Part shown: positions 44,501 through 55,077 of the stretch, piece after piece
Layout of the letters: every line of letters begins with the position of its first letter
How positions within the stretch are numbered: position 1 is the stretch's first letter
Origin: Elysia chlorotica
Lineage: Eukaryota > Mollusca > Gastropoda > Plakobranchidae
DNA length: 64,000 bases
Direction: 5' to 3'
Assembly: GCA_003991915.1 (NCBI GenBank)
Contig: RQTK01000090.1
Coordinates: forward strand, 672,339 to 736,338
The notes under the pieces: generated by a model
What the model was told of the DNA's origin: nothing
Databases searched by the model: none
What the model saw: the letters and a program-made list of their open reading frames with translations, nothing else
Position numbers and translations under genes: made by a program

Positions 44501-47500
44501 TTCTCCTCTCTTCAGATTGACTTTAATGACATCAGAGCGAGAAGCATAGCAGAAAGAAAAAGAATAGAAGAAAATGAAAAGAAGAAAAAAGAAATGATGG
44601 CCAAGAGACTTGCAAAAGTTCTGAAGGAAATTTTGGGTACATTATTTAGAATTTGTTCAAACCTTTTAACAATTGCTGTTGCATTACATTAAGCTAAGAC
44701 ATATGAAATTTTGAATGCAACAGAATTGAGTCATTTTAAATTTATTGTATAACTTAAGTATTTGCTTATTTTATGCATTCTTTCCTTTTTTTCCTCTCCC
44801 TAAAAGAATTGTTTTTCCTTCATCAGACTTAACAGATTAATTTATATATAGATTATAAACTTACACATTTTTTATTTTGTCTTCAGAGGAGAAAGATGAA
44901 ATCAAAGTTTGTGTGAAGGAGGCAGAAAGTTGCTTGCAGCTTCTTCTTCCAACCCCTGATGATTTTCTCCAGAATCTTGTCAGTGAAGAAGTTCCAGGCA
45001 ACCAATCAACTAGTGAATCGTACCAGCCCAAACCTCAGTGCCAAGAAACTGCTCAAAAAGACATTGCCTTGGCATCAGAATCATGTAACTCTTGCACTGA
45101 TCCTAAAGAGTTGTGTGATCTTCCAAAGAGAATGGATGTTGATGTGAATGATGGCGGTGAAGAAGTTGAGGAAAATGAAAAAAATGCTAAAGCGGATGAA
45201 AGCGATGAAGATGAAAGTGGTGATGATGAAGATGAAGAAGGTGTAGAGGAGAGACAACTCCATGGGTTGCCTGGTCCTGATCGAAGTATAGTGATTGACC
45301 TCGGCCAGCGGGACAGTTTGGCGATCCAGGAGACGGCAGATAATGCGGATGTGATGCGCACATTGAAAGAAGCAAGCAAAGTCATCAGTGCAAATTTTTT
45401 GCCAAAAGTTACTCATTGGCTTGAAGTAGGTGCTTTTTCTAAAATTCATTTAAGTCCAGAATTGTCTTTTTTTTTTTCAAATTAATATTAAGTTATGAAT
45501 TTGATATCATGCCAATATCTGAAGAAGTTAGTGTCTTTCACTATGATAAATATTTAAGAATTTGTGTTTATTGTCATCATTTTTTTTTGTTCTTCATGCA
45601 AATAAAAACAGTTTATCAAAGTATCAAATAGTTAGCAATGACCAATTTAGAATAAAGTATACTAAGGTCTCAATATATTTTTACAAAGTGAGTTTTTATG
45701 ATAAAAATTTCTTGAATGTGTATGAAGCACAATAAATATTTTGATAATTTATGTAAATGAAATCAAAGTGGAGAAATCAGAAAAGTATTTTTAACTTCAT
45801 GCCTTTTTACTGAAAGAAAACTTGGAATATGTTTATTATCTTATCTTCTAGGGATTCCCTTTTTTATTTTCCAGATTCTGTCCAAGAATGGTGCAAATGA
45901 TGCTGACATTAAGGCAGCAATAGATCTCAAAGTTCAATTAGAATCAGCGAAGCAAAAGTGTGTGGAACTTAAATTAATATCAATGGAAAAGAGGACTTTG
46001 AAAGATGTGGACAGTGGTAAGGCGCAAGTCTTTTTTTTTTTACCTGTATCTACTTTATTTTTTCTGAATATTCTTTTTCTCATTTTATTTTAATATTCAA
46101 TCTTGTTTGTAATAGGGTCTATGTAAAAACTTCTATAATTATTTTTTTTCCACCAAGTCACATAATGTCATCCTGTTTAAAAATTAAATTCTGGTATATA
46201 AGTTTTATGTCAAACGTTGTATTATATACTCCCTTTAAAATTCCATTATATTAACTGTTTAAAGCAATTTCAATAAAGCATTCATTGATTTGACTATGAC
46301 GGTTTTGTCTTTTTTCCTTTAGAAATTAAATCTATGAAGTATCAGACTTTTTTTTTATGTAACAAAAAAAAAAAAAAGAACAAACAATGCCTTGCTGTTT
46401 CCCTTTTTTTTTCTTTTTTTTCCACCTGTACACAAAAGTTCTTCATGTTTGAAAGCCCTTACATTTGCTCCATTTTTTTTTATATAGATGAGGAAGATTT
46501 TGAGGATGTTCCGGAAAAAGAAGGGTATGAGCCACGAATACCTTCACATCTGCGGCAGGAATATGGTAAATTTATGACTTTTTTCTTGTATGGAACTCCG
46601 AAATGTCATATTTCTTGTTTCTAGGTTTAGTTTGTGGAAGGAGGGATGGGGAGAAGGAAATGAATGGCTTTTTAAAATTTAACTAAATATTTCACCTAGT
46701 TTAAGTTATCCCTCGTGGTTTATTTCCACTTAAGTGCTTATCTTTTTTCAATTCCAAGTTTTTAAATGTCTTTAATAAAAGCAAGCAAGGAAAAAATCTG
46801 ATCTATTCTTTGTGAATTGTCAACTGCTACTAAGTTCATAGACTGGATATTATCAAAGACGTCTTACAGTTACTTAAAATATTTGTTGGATACTTTAAAG
46901 AAAGATAACTAAGCTAGAACGTTTGTTAAGTTGAAATCGATATCGGAATAAAATTTCGAATAATGACAATCAAAATGACATAAAAAAATAAATCTTTCTT
47001 GAGGGAACCCATTTTAAAAATAGTTATTCAGCATCAATGTAGTTATTTTAAATCCCTTGAACTTCATATTGACACAAAGTAATCTTCAGTGTCTTCGTCT
47101 ATTCAAAATTCCTCAAATTAAATGTGATGAACTTTTTTTTTAGTGTGGTGGTCATCTCTAAAACTGCAAAGTCAGGAATTTCTCATGCATTTTATGAAAA
47201 CTTGTCATCATTGTTTTATAATTTTAAGACTTATATCTCCATTGTTTGATTATATTTTTTGTGACAAGTAGATATATCTCAAGCCAATATTTTTTCAGGA
47301 CTAGAGGACTCAATCACTGCAGGAAAGGCTGAACCAAAACCATCTCCACAGAAAGCTGGAGTTTCGTCACAATCATCATCATCATCATCATCCTTATCCC
47401 AAGTTGCTGGTCCCTCAAAGCCCAAGAAGACATGCCAGTGGAGTTTGAAAGAATCATTGAAGAAAGAGTATGTGGCAGATCCAACCTCACTGGCAGCAGC

Positions 47501-50500
47501 CATGGCTAGAGTCAAGCCAGAGAGGTAAATTTATCTTCCTATGCCTGGTTCCAAGCAAATTTCTTCTTCTGTATTATCAAGGTGTCAATTATTGAGAAAA
47601 AAAGTAACAAAAACACACAGGAGAAAATAAATTTGGCAGGTTTTTGTTTTGATAAAATAGTACCATAAATAATATAATCTTTTCCAGAAATCATTTTGTA
47701 TTTCATTTGCTTGTTTGTCTAATATTTTAACCATTTATTTGTTGCTTACAAGTAAAAATTTCATCAAATGTTAATGATATGCTGATTTATACATTTTTGT
47801 GCTGTCATTTATGGTTCTAATTTATAACTCTTGTTCGTTTAATCATCACATGATCGGTGATTTAATAGGGCAACGACCATCAGGAACACTGTGAGGATTA
47901 TTGACTTCTCAAAGAGTTAACTCTCAAACTTCAGTAAAATCAAAGGAGAAAAATGTAAATTTGTTCTGGAAAAATTTACTTTGCATTGGTCAAACGCAAG
48001 AACAAATTGTATACATTTTATCAGCAGCATTATAAATATTTCTTTCAAATCTAGCAATATTGAGTCTACTTTAATCACCACGATTGTTTTGTTTCTTCTA
48101 GTTTGGATGATGAGGAGATCTCGAAAGAGTCAAAACCTTCCTCAAACCGAGGGATTGGAAACTCGAAGGTGCCTTTTGTCCCTTTTGATGTTGACTTGGA
48201 GTTCTGGGACAAGCCTGATGAGATGGAAGCCCCGAGCGTTGTTAAGTGAGAAGATTATATGTTAATTTATTGCTCTTTACAATCACATGGTCTTTCTACT
48301 TTCGTGATTAAGACAATAAGATAGATTGGATGAAAAAAAACTTTTGACTTCATTCCTTTTTTTTATTGGGGGGATGGAAAAGAGATAGATACTTGGAATG
48401 GGGATGGGGTTTTGAAATTAATTTCACGTGACAAAATATACTGTTATTTTCTGTAACCTTATGAAGTTGATGTGGTCAGCCAATGGTTTCCAAACCTTGA
48501 ACCACTAACATAAACTCTGATGGTTACATTTTGTTTGAGGTGGGCAGTCGTTTGATCAAATTTATGTAACAAATGTAACATTTTATTTTATGCTTAATTG
48601 GTTTGTTAACCCTCAAGTGTTTTATAAGATGAAGGAAAAATATTTTGAAATTTATAAAAAAATGTTATACTGAAGTTTTCTTTTGAAGCATTCTTTCAAT
48701 TATTTTTTTTTAGGTATGACTCTCTTCATAGGTTTTGGACACCAAATGAGTTTGATTCTGAAAAACCTTCTCAGGTATGTTGGGCAAGGAAAATTAGAAA
48801 ATTAATTGATAAATAAAAAAAAATAATTGGAATGTACTGACTCTAAAATTAATATTCATAATTATTTTTTTAAATCTTCAAAAGCATGGCTAGTTTAGAT
48901 ACAGATCTGTTATCTATGTGAGAATATTATTATTATTTTTTTTTAAATGTGTGAATTGTAAACTGAGATGATAGTTCATATATATTTATATATATATATC
49001 ATCTTGATGGAACTTTGTAGTAATCGTCTTTTGATTACTTACAACCAATATCTTTATAGTTGTAAAATAAAATAAGATATTGCTTACTGTTCAAGTTTTT
49101 TTTTCAAAAACATTACTTGTTTTGATGGACATGTAGGTTCGTCTTTGTAAAGGTATTTTTTTAACTGTAAAACTAGGTGATTAATTATATACACATCTTT
49201 ATAATTTTTTTCTTTCTTTTCAGCGTGCTCTTTCTGCTTTAAAAACTCGAGTTGTAACTTTTGTTGGAAAATTTGAGCCTGTCAAATGGAAGTGCAGGGC
49301 TCCGATGCCAAATGGAACACTTTGTGAAAGAATGGATAGATACAAAGTGAGGTTAAATCTTGTGGCATGAACAACATTTAACTTTTTTTTCAAGAAATAA
49401 AGAGCATTAAAAAATGATATGTTTTTGATTATTCAAATAACCTAAATATTGCTATATTTGCAGATAATTGGTACAAGTTTATTTTGCTTTTAAGAAATGT
49501 AGCAAGTTTGTCTTTACACATTCTAGATCACTTTAGAGGTGTTGTTTCATATTTTTTTTCTTTTGGGTTCATTTAAGTGCCCTTTTCACGGAAAAGTTAT
49601 TGCAAGAGATGAGCAAGGAAAACCTCAAGATGATAATGCTGTCCCATCAACAAGTGAAAAAAGCAAAATAAAATTAGAGGAATTGCCTACAAGCACGGAA
49701 GACAGTGAAGGTATGATTTTGCCCTCTTATTGGCTATATAATATTGTTCTTGTACAATTTAAGAGTTTCAAAGTTTTAATTTTGAGTTATGCTCACATAA
49801 ATCACATAAATCACACTTACAGTTTGTACGAAGTTGTTACCATCCACCGCAGGATTTAGCCCTCTGATTTATGCCTCAATCTCTCTCTGCTCTTGCTTAT
49901 CTTTTGCCCAAGAGGTCCTATGTGTTGTACAATGCCATATTGTCATTTGGTTGGTTGTCTGCCTTTGGATCTCTTGGTTGCATACATATATAGCACAGAC
50001 CAAGATGCAAGAGACTCATAATTCATTTTCCTACCTCTCTTTAATAATTTGTTGACATTATAAAGACATATAAAAATGCACTCATGTTTTCCAGTAATTC
50101 CTCCATGGAAAGACCCTGAGCTGCAGCGTGAAATTGAACATGCAACAGGCAAAGATCTGGGATCTGCCAGATCACAAAAGGACCTTGACAAGAAACTCCC
50201 TGGTAAAGGAAAAGGGAAGGGAAAAGGCAAGAAGACCTCAAAGCTTACAGACATTGATGCCAGTAAAAATACAACACGAAAGCGCATTGAAAATAGGATT
50301 TTCAACAAGTAAGCATAGCTTTTGTCCATGCTCATGATAAGTTTTAAATGAAGCTTTGAATAAAATTTATTTTCGGATAAGTAGGACTTAGATTTTAAAA
50401 ATGTTTTTCTCTTCAAAGTCATTAGTATCTTAAGGGGATATTTGTCATCTTGGTGAACACAGGCAATTTTACAGTTCTTCATGCTATGATGATAGTTTAA

Positions 50501-51252
50501 TGGATATGCCATATGTGAAGCAACCAGGCTTAATCAGGCACAAATCGCTATTTTAAGTTTTGAGCTAGAGCCCTCTAAACATTAAAAAGACTATACATTG
50601 ACCTTTTTCGTTTTCAAATTAAATTGAATACCTTTGGTTCTAGAAATGATAAATGTACAATTTTTTTAACCTTTTCAGGTGCATTTGATGCTTTAAACAC
50701 GCTATGAATAACTCAAAATGTCAAATTTAGGACTTGTGCCTGATTCACCCTGTTTGCCTTACATATGTCCATATATAATTTTCCTCATAGAGTTAAAAAT
50801 AAAGTTCAAAAGATTAACTCATAACTTTATTTACATCAGATTTATCTCAGTTAAGATGTAATCTGAAATTTTAAATAACTGACCTCTCAATTGCCAGAAG
50901 TCACATTTCTGAAATTTTATTTTGGAGCAGGTGATTTATGAGCTTAGGATTGATTATTCATATATGTTTAGGACCAGAGCCTCAATTAATATTTTGGTGT
51001 TTCAAAAAAATATTAAAATAGTTTTTTTTTCAATATTAAATAACTATTAAATATTATTAAATCATGTTTCCTTCATCAAACTAATCATCTATACTATTAT
51101 CATAAAGTGTTAGATTATGTTTTTCATCCAATGTTGATGTTCTCACTAAATCCAGAGGCTCCATGAGACGTGTGTGTGCGACTCTCGATTCTGCAGACTA
51201 CAGGAGAGTGAGGGACAAGTTTGGCAGCCAGTTTCAGTACAGCCTCAAGTAG
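41538..51252 (+). CDS. UVSSA: UVSSA, UV-stimulated scaffold protein A (complete, 15 exons)
   Basis: UVSSA is a nuclear scaffold of transcription-coupled nucleotide excision repair. It joins RNA polymerase II stalled at a lesion, with CSA and CSB, and recruits TFIIH. Coding exons: 41538-41562, 42286-42418, 43141-43316, 43915-44069, 44516-44636, 44887-45425, 45875-46016, 46488-46565, 47299-47524, 48102-48245, 48714-48774, 49224-49346, 49578-49710, 50095-50308, 51156-51252. They sum to 2367 nt, so 788 codons plus TAG; human UVSSA is about 709. In order: VHS-like helical domain (about residues 20-160), basic/coiled segment (164-203), acidic low-complexity stretch (about 285-325), second helical piece (about 360-430), TFIIH-binding motif (431-446), serine/proline linker, then the conserved C-terminal DUF2043 region (about 550-788) with a C624-C634-C642-H645 zinc site. 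Every intron phase matches across its junction. Fourteen exons are secure by homology; exon 1 is inferred from phase, a donor site and a start codon. Confidence 0.93.
42286..42418 (+). CDS. UVSSA: UVSSA exon 2 (residues 9-53, start of VHS-like domain)
   Basis: Encodes the first helices of the VHS-like domain. The segment [20 protein letters not shown] aligns with the animal UVSSA N-terminus (human: LVEELTTSGEPRLNPEKM). The acceptor is a polypyrimidine tract ending TTTCCAG. The exon ends AG at 42418 and the intron begins GCAAGT, a non-canonical GC donor. The split codon AG|A gives Arg53. Confidence 0.9.
43141..43316 (+). CDS. UVSSA: UVSSA exon 3 (residues 53-111, VHS-like domain)
   Basis: Contains the most conserved N-terminal block, with [20 protein letters not shown] matching the UVSSA family signature EIRLSAFQIVEELFVRSHQF. 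The acceptor is TTCTTTCAG and the donor CAG|GTACAT. The exon ends in phase 1. Confidence 0.95.
43915..44069 (+). CDS. UVSSA: UVSSA exon 4 (residues 112-163)
   Basis: Begins with the PLPPPKAAA motif (human PLPPPREAA). A helix follows with [20 protein letters not shown], matching the family block W.EK.G..YKKL.LGY.FLR. The acceptor is CTCTTTCAG and the donor CAT|GTGAGT; the exon ends in phase 0. This region closes the VHS-like fold. Confidence 0.95.
44516..44636 (+). CDS. UVSSA: UVSSA exon 5 (residues 164-203, basic coiled segment)
   Basis: Starts [16 protein letters not shown], matching human VDFQDTNARSLAERKR. A lysine/glutamate-rich helix follows. The acceptor is CTCTTCAG and the donor GGTACA; the exon ends in phase 1. 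Confidence 0.94.
44887..45425 (+). CDS. UVSSA: UVSSA exon 6 (residues 204-383, acidic linker)
   Basis: The largest exon. It opens with a cysteine-containing helix ([11 protein letters not shown]; human EVESCFRLLVP). A poorly conserved linker follows, then a run of Asp/Glu at roughly residues 285-325. It closes with a helical block ending [10 protein letters not shown] (human FLPAVCSWIQ). The donor GAA|GTAGGT is used in phase 0. A second GT four bases further on would break the frame. Confidence 0.93.
45875..46016 (+). CDS. UVSSA: UVSSA exon 7 (residues 384-430)
   Basis: Contains [20 protein letters not shown], which aligns with the human block KRAIDLKAELELVLRKYKEL just before the TFIIH-binding motif. 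The acceptor is TTTTCCAG and the donor GTG|GTAAGG; the exon ends in phase 1. Confidence 0.92.
46488..46565 (+). CDS. UVSSA: UVSSA exon 8 (residues 431-456, TFIIH-binding motif)
   Basis: Encodes [19 protein letters not shown]. Known for the family: an acidic motif with a Phe and a Val (human F408, V411) binds the PH domain of the TFIIH p62 subunit, and the nearby Lys (human K414) is ubiquitinated during repair. The equivalents here are F435, V438 and K441, all present with the same spacing. The acceptor is TTTTATATAG; the exon ends in phase 1. Confidence 0.95.
47299..47524 (+). CDS. UVSSA: UVSSA exon 9 (residues 457-531, Ser-rich linker)
   Basis: A low-conservation linker with a short serine run coded by TCA repeats near 47376-47393. 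A conserved block [17 protein letters not shown] follows (human VSDPTSAAAQLRQL). The acceptor is TTTTTTCAG; the exon ends in phase 2 at GAG AG|GTAAAT. Confidence 0.9.
48102..48245 (+). CDS. UVSSA: UVSSA exon 10 (residues 532-579)
   Basis: Enters the conserved C-terminal region with [16 protein letters not shown] (human APVVPYGVDLHYWGQE). The acceptor is TTTCTTCTAG and the donor AA|GTGAGA; the exon ends in phase 2. Confidence 0.93.
48714..48774 (+). CDS. UVSSA: UVSSA exon 11 (residues 580-600)
   Basis: Encodes [17 protein letters not shown], matching human KSDSQHRFWKPSEVEEE. The acceptor is TTTTTTTTAG and the donor CAG|GTATGT; the exon ends in phase 0. Confidence 0.94.
49224..49346 (+). CDS. 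UVSSA: UVSSA exon 12 (residues 601-641, first zinc ligands)
   Basis: Contains [20 protein letters not shown] and LCERMDRYK, matching human [21 protein letters not shown]. C624 and C634 are the first two ligands of the C-terminal zinc site. The other two, C642 and H645, fall in the next exon, so the zinc site is split by an intron. Confidence 0.95.
49578..49710 (+). CDS. UVSSA: UVSSA exon 13 (residues 642-685)
   Basis: Opens with [16 protein letters not shown] (human CPFHGKIVPRDDEGRP), supplying C642 and H645 of the zinc site. A variable hydrophilic linker follows. The acceptor is a T-rich tract ending ATTTAAG and the donor GAAG|GTATGA; the exon ends in phase 1. Confidence 0.95.
50095..50308 (+). 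CDS. UVSSA: UVSSA exon 14 (residues 686-756)
   Basis: Contains [20 protein letters not shown] (human PEWQDPELMRDVEAATGQDL), then a lysine/glycine run ([10 protein letters not shown]) and [13 protein letters not shown]. The basic run is in the place of the human SGKGRGKKRR segment. The acceptor is TTTTCCAG and the donor AA|GTAAGC; the exon ends in phase 2. Confidence 0.95.
51156..51252 (+). CDS. UVSSA: UVSSA exon 15 (residues 757-788 and stop)
   Basis: The final exon encodes [20 protein letters not shown] and ends [14 protein letters not shown]. The human C-terminus KFSNQFNYALN ends at the same place. The acceptor is AAATCCAG. Confidence 0.95.
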
Positions 51253-51443
51253 TTTCAAAACTGAGGAGAATGCATATAAAATTACTGTTTGGATTTATAT
51301 CACAGTAATGTGACTAGATGAGACAGATATTCTGGAATCTCCTTTCTACTCTGAATGGCAGCACTCAAACTTTTCAGGTTGTTCTCTTGGGATCGGTCCA
51401 CAAAATAGTAGAATTGCTAGTGTTGGACAGTGAAAAATCAGCA

Positions 51444-51449
51444 AATAAA
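51444..51449 (+). terminator. Polyadenylation signal AATAAA for UVSSA
   Basis: The first canonical AATAAA after the UVSSA stop codon, 191 bases downstream. It would give a short 3' UTR ending near 51460-51480. Other A-rich hexamers lie further on, so alternative ends are possible. Confidence 0.6.
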
Positions 51450-52001
51450 GCAATGTAACAGTATTGAAAATTCCAGATGATTTCTGCCTCGAAAGACATG
51501 CAGTTGCTTTTCTTTCACTTTCATATCGGATAATTTAAAGTGAATGAATTTTTTCGAAGATGGATGCCGTGATGCATTAATATCTAGGTTAAATAACTGA
51601 CCTGTCAATTGCCAGAAGTCACATTTCTGTTAGTCTTCTGTGTCTGGAAAACTAGATAACATTCCGTAAATGTACCTATTTGAGGGATGAGCTGCATTAC
51701 TGAGATGTGAATCAAACTTACAGCGGTCCTTTTTGTATCTTCTGTTCCTTCCTACCGTCAGTTCTCACAGGGCTCTAGCAATCCATTGCAGAATGAATCC
51801 GTCCTGGTCGTACCTGCACACATCTTTGTGTTTGGCAGCTCTGCTCCACATCATGCTTGTGTGTTGAACATAGACATAAAATGTATCCATTTTCTGATAT
51901 TCCTGTATATTGTACTATATCATCATTCAGTTTGTCATAGCTGTAATATTTCAACATGGTAATGTATCTGCTTTAACTAAGCAATGATAAAAGAAACGAA
52001 G

Positions 52002-52130
52002 AGCGCTGGTAGCTCAATTAATTTATCATTGCTCTAGATTGAGAGCTAAGGGGTCCACAGTTCAAACTAAAATGGGTCACCCCATCTCCATATAGAATTT
52101 TTCAGAAACCTAAGTGTCATTACATTAGTA
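52002..52130 (+). mobile_element. Second SINE family (family 2), copy 2
   Basis: Head GCGCTGGTAGCTCAATTAAT with B-box-like ACAGTTCAAACT. The tail CATCTCCATATAGAATTTTT and AAGTGTCATTACATTAG parallels the 39.9-kb copy. It abuts the type A SINE at 52134. Confidence 0.55.
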
Positions 52131-52133
52131 AAA

Positions 52134-52394
52134 GGGGGGCGCGGTAGCCCTGGAATAGAACACCGGCTTCTGACGCTCAAGGTTCGTGACTCGAACCCTG
52201 GCGATGTCGCCCCCTACTGGTTAGGTCAGTGCCAGTTTAATGTGACTGCCTGAGGCAGGAGACATGTTATCTCCGCCCTGTTGCATGTGTGGCAGCACAT
52301 AAAATAGTCAGACGTCATTCTTGAGGCCCATCTACAATATAGCCTATAAAGTGCTGATTTTGGACGGTAAACCAACTTAACTACTACTACTACA
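52134..52394 (+). mobile_element. tRNA-derived SINE, type A head, full length
   Basis: Starts GGGGGGCGCGGTAGCCCTGG, with B-box-like GACTCGAACCC, then the shared body and tail. It ends in a short (CTA)n run. It follows a different SINE family copy (52002-52130) with almost no gap, about 0.9 kb past the UVSSA stop codon. Confidence 0.88.
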
Positions 52395-54705
52395 TCAGTT
52401 AAAAAAACATATTTTTTACTTATCAGTGGTGAATTAAAAGCATGTCTAGTCTTGCCTAGCTGCAGCCCAGACATTTGTGTAACCATCAAACAATATAACA
52501 TCAATTTGGCCAGTCATCCTCTAATAATTAAGTAGAAAGGAATGGTGAGTCTTAGGTTTATATGTGTCTTAGTTTTATGTCAACGATGAAAGTGTAACTT
52601 AGTCATTAATCGAGTGGTTAACATTTCTCAGAGGTCAACTGTGCTTGTTACACTGCAATAGGGCCACTTTTAATGTAATAAATTGTATATCGGTGGTTTA
52701 CTACATGGAAGTGCAGTATTTATTAGAAAATCTGTCTATTTACGATATTTGGATTAAATATGGTGTCTTCTTATTTTTTGAAAGTATGGGTGTGCTAATT
52801 TAAAGGTTATTGGAGAGATACATTTCAGTTTGTATGGTTGGAGAAGATGTTTTACTTCATATTTTTAATGCTAAAAAATATGATCTTATAATTTTCTTCA
52901 TAAATCTTGTATTAGCTGAAACTACATAATGGGTATTGCCATTTTTGCTGGAACAGAATTTTAAAATTCTTATACAGTCTTTTAATTGCATTTATACTTT
53001 GCAGATTGTTTAAGCAAAATTGCCAGAAACAATTGTGTAAAAAATATGTAGAACACTAGTCTTTAATACTTATTTATTGAACATCATTTTATCTTTATAT
53101 TTATCGACTAATTGATATAAATTTTGTTCTCCATCTTTTTTGTTGTTGTTGCTTGTATTTTTTCCGTTTTTTTAATGGAATATATGTTATCTTCATGTAA
53201 TGAAATTTGCAAAGTATTTATTGTTGACTTCAAATGCACATATTTTAATACAAATTGAATAACATTATATAAAATTACTTGTCATGCTATATATGCAATA
53301 GTTTGCTTTTAAAAACCATATGAATTGAAAAGCTGCAGTAAAAGAAATTTTGATACATGTATCTTGTTATTTTGCTCTTTATTTTTTTCCTTATGTAACC
53401 CTTTGATAAAACGTATTACTGTATTTACTGTACTGTCACTAGTTTTTTTTTTTTTGGAACACATATTCTTGTTTTTTGTTGTTGTTTTGATTTTGTTATT
53501 TTGTTGCTGTTGTTGTTGTTTCTTTTTTTACAAGAAGTTACTAGTTTTACTTAAAATAATCTTAATACCCAGTATTACGGAAATCCATAGAAAATTAATT
53601 AATTGCGTGATTGCCTTCAGAGACATTCATTTGGATAAAAATGAAGTCGATAGCCAATTTGTACTTTAGAAATCTACCTTTCTGGGAAATTATTGTTTTA
53701 ACTTGCAGGGCGTGAGGTTGCATTAAAAGGGAATAGTCTACATTTTTTTGAGAATTAGAGGGTATTTAATATAAACTTTATATTTTTCTAAATGTAAAGA
53801 ATAAAAAAAAATAATTGTATGTCATAGGACCATGCTTATAAATTAAAAGTAACATGCTATACTCTACAATTATGTTTTGATATTTCTTCCTTTCAGTGAG
53901 AACCTTTTTAATAAACGGCTTCTAATGTCTAAGCAAGAAAATGTGGATAGAACATTATTAATGTTCTTCATAAGGAGTTCAAACTCCCAAAAGCTCACCA
54001 CCAGTAGACTAAATTTATGTCTGTATAATAGAAGATACGGTTTGATTTCTAACAAGTACTGCCCACTTGCGAATCTTTTTTTGGCTCGACTAGTTAAATT
54101 AAACTGCAGAATCTCACAGCCTGATTAGTTCCACGTCTTAGCTTAAGTTTAATTCCACTATGTTTAACAAGTCGTAATCCTATGTTTTTTTTGAAATTCA
54201 TTGCTCTTAGTGTTATCTATAAACAGGATCAATTTCACGTCCCAACCCCCCACCCCCAAATAAAAACTACAAACAACCAACAACAAACAAAATAACAAAA
54301 CCAAAACCGCATCCCGTCTTACAATGGCACAAAATGCTTTAACACTAAGCTAAATTTTATAGGTGATTCCTTTGTTCTTAAAATGAATATGTTCCACAAT
54401 GTTGCTTATCAAATCGAGTTAGACTATCCGGTTGAAAAAAAAAAAATTCTTCAACTACATCTATACCAAGAGAGACAAAAACAAAATGCTATAAAGACAA
54501 CGGAGAATGTGTTAAGACGTGTGTATTGTAAAACCTCTTCAGAAAAATTTCACAATGCTCTATTCTGTGTGATTTTAATCATCACGCTAAAGACAATTAG
54601 ATAACTGAGCCCGCGTGATACATGTACAAAGATAGGCATAGATAATGAACTTTCTCCTCAACAGCTCTGCTGACAACGCATGCCCTCAGATTTTCTGTGT
54701 ATCAC

Positions 54706-55077
54706 GTAGTGTAAATATCTGCCTGAGCTGAGACTGAATTTTACAACAAAGAGGTCTTGAATAACATAAGAAAAGAATTTCGATCTTCCTAAGGAGCAAA
54801 TTTGTTGGTACACTTACGGACCTGTCGGAGACATTAACAATGTCAAGATTACCTACTGCATTGTACCCAATCGTAGCATTATACATGTGTAGTGACAATA
54901 TCTGCCTGAGCTGAAACTGTATTTAACAACAACAAAGAGGTCTTGAATAACATGATAAGAAAAGAAAAATTTCAATCTTCCTAAGAAGAAACTTTTTTGG
55001 TACACTTATGGACTTGTCGAAGACATAAACAATGTGAAGATTACTTACTACATTGTACCCAATCGTAGCATTATAAA
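54706..55077. repeat. Tandem duplication (about 185-bp unit)
   Basis: 54706-54886 and 54888-55077 match along their length. Shared blocks include ATATCTGCCTGAGCTGA, AAAGAGGTCTTGAATAACAT and ATTGTACCCAATCGTAGCAT. Confidence 0.85.

Larger units (their letters stand above)
50871..51629. repeat. 41-bp direct repeat flanking the last UVSSA exon
   Basis: 50871-50911 (intron 14) and 51589-51629 (downstream of the stop codon) agree at 40 of 41 bases. The shared sequence begins TTAAATAACTGACC and ends AGAAGTCACATTTCTG. Exon 15 lies between them. Confidence 0.9.

Noticed and set aside
45053-45449. Ser-rich and other minus-strand reading frames across UVSSA exon 6
   Set aside because: Antisense shadows of the acidic coding stretch.
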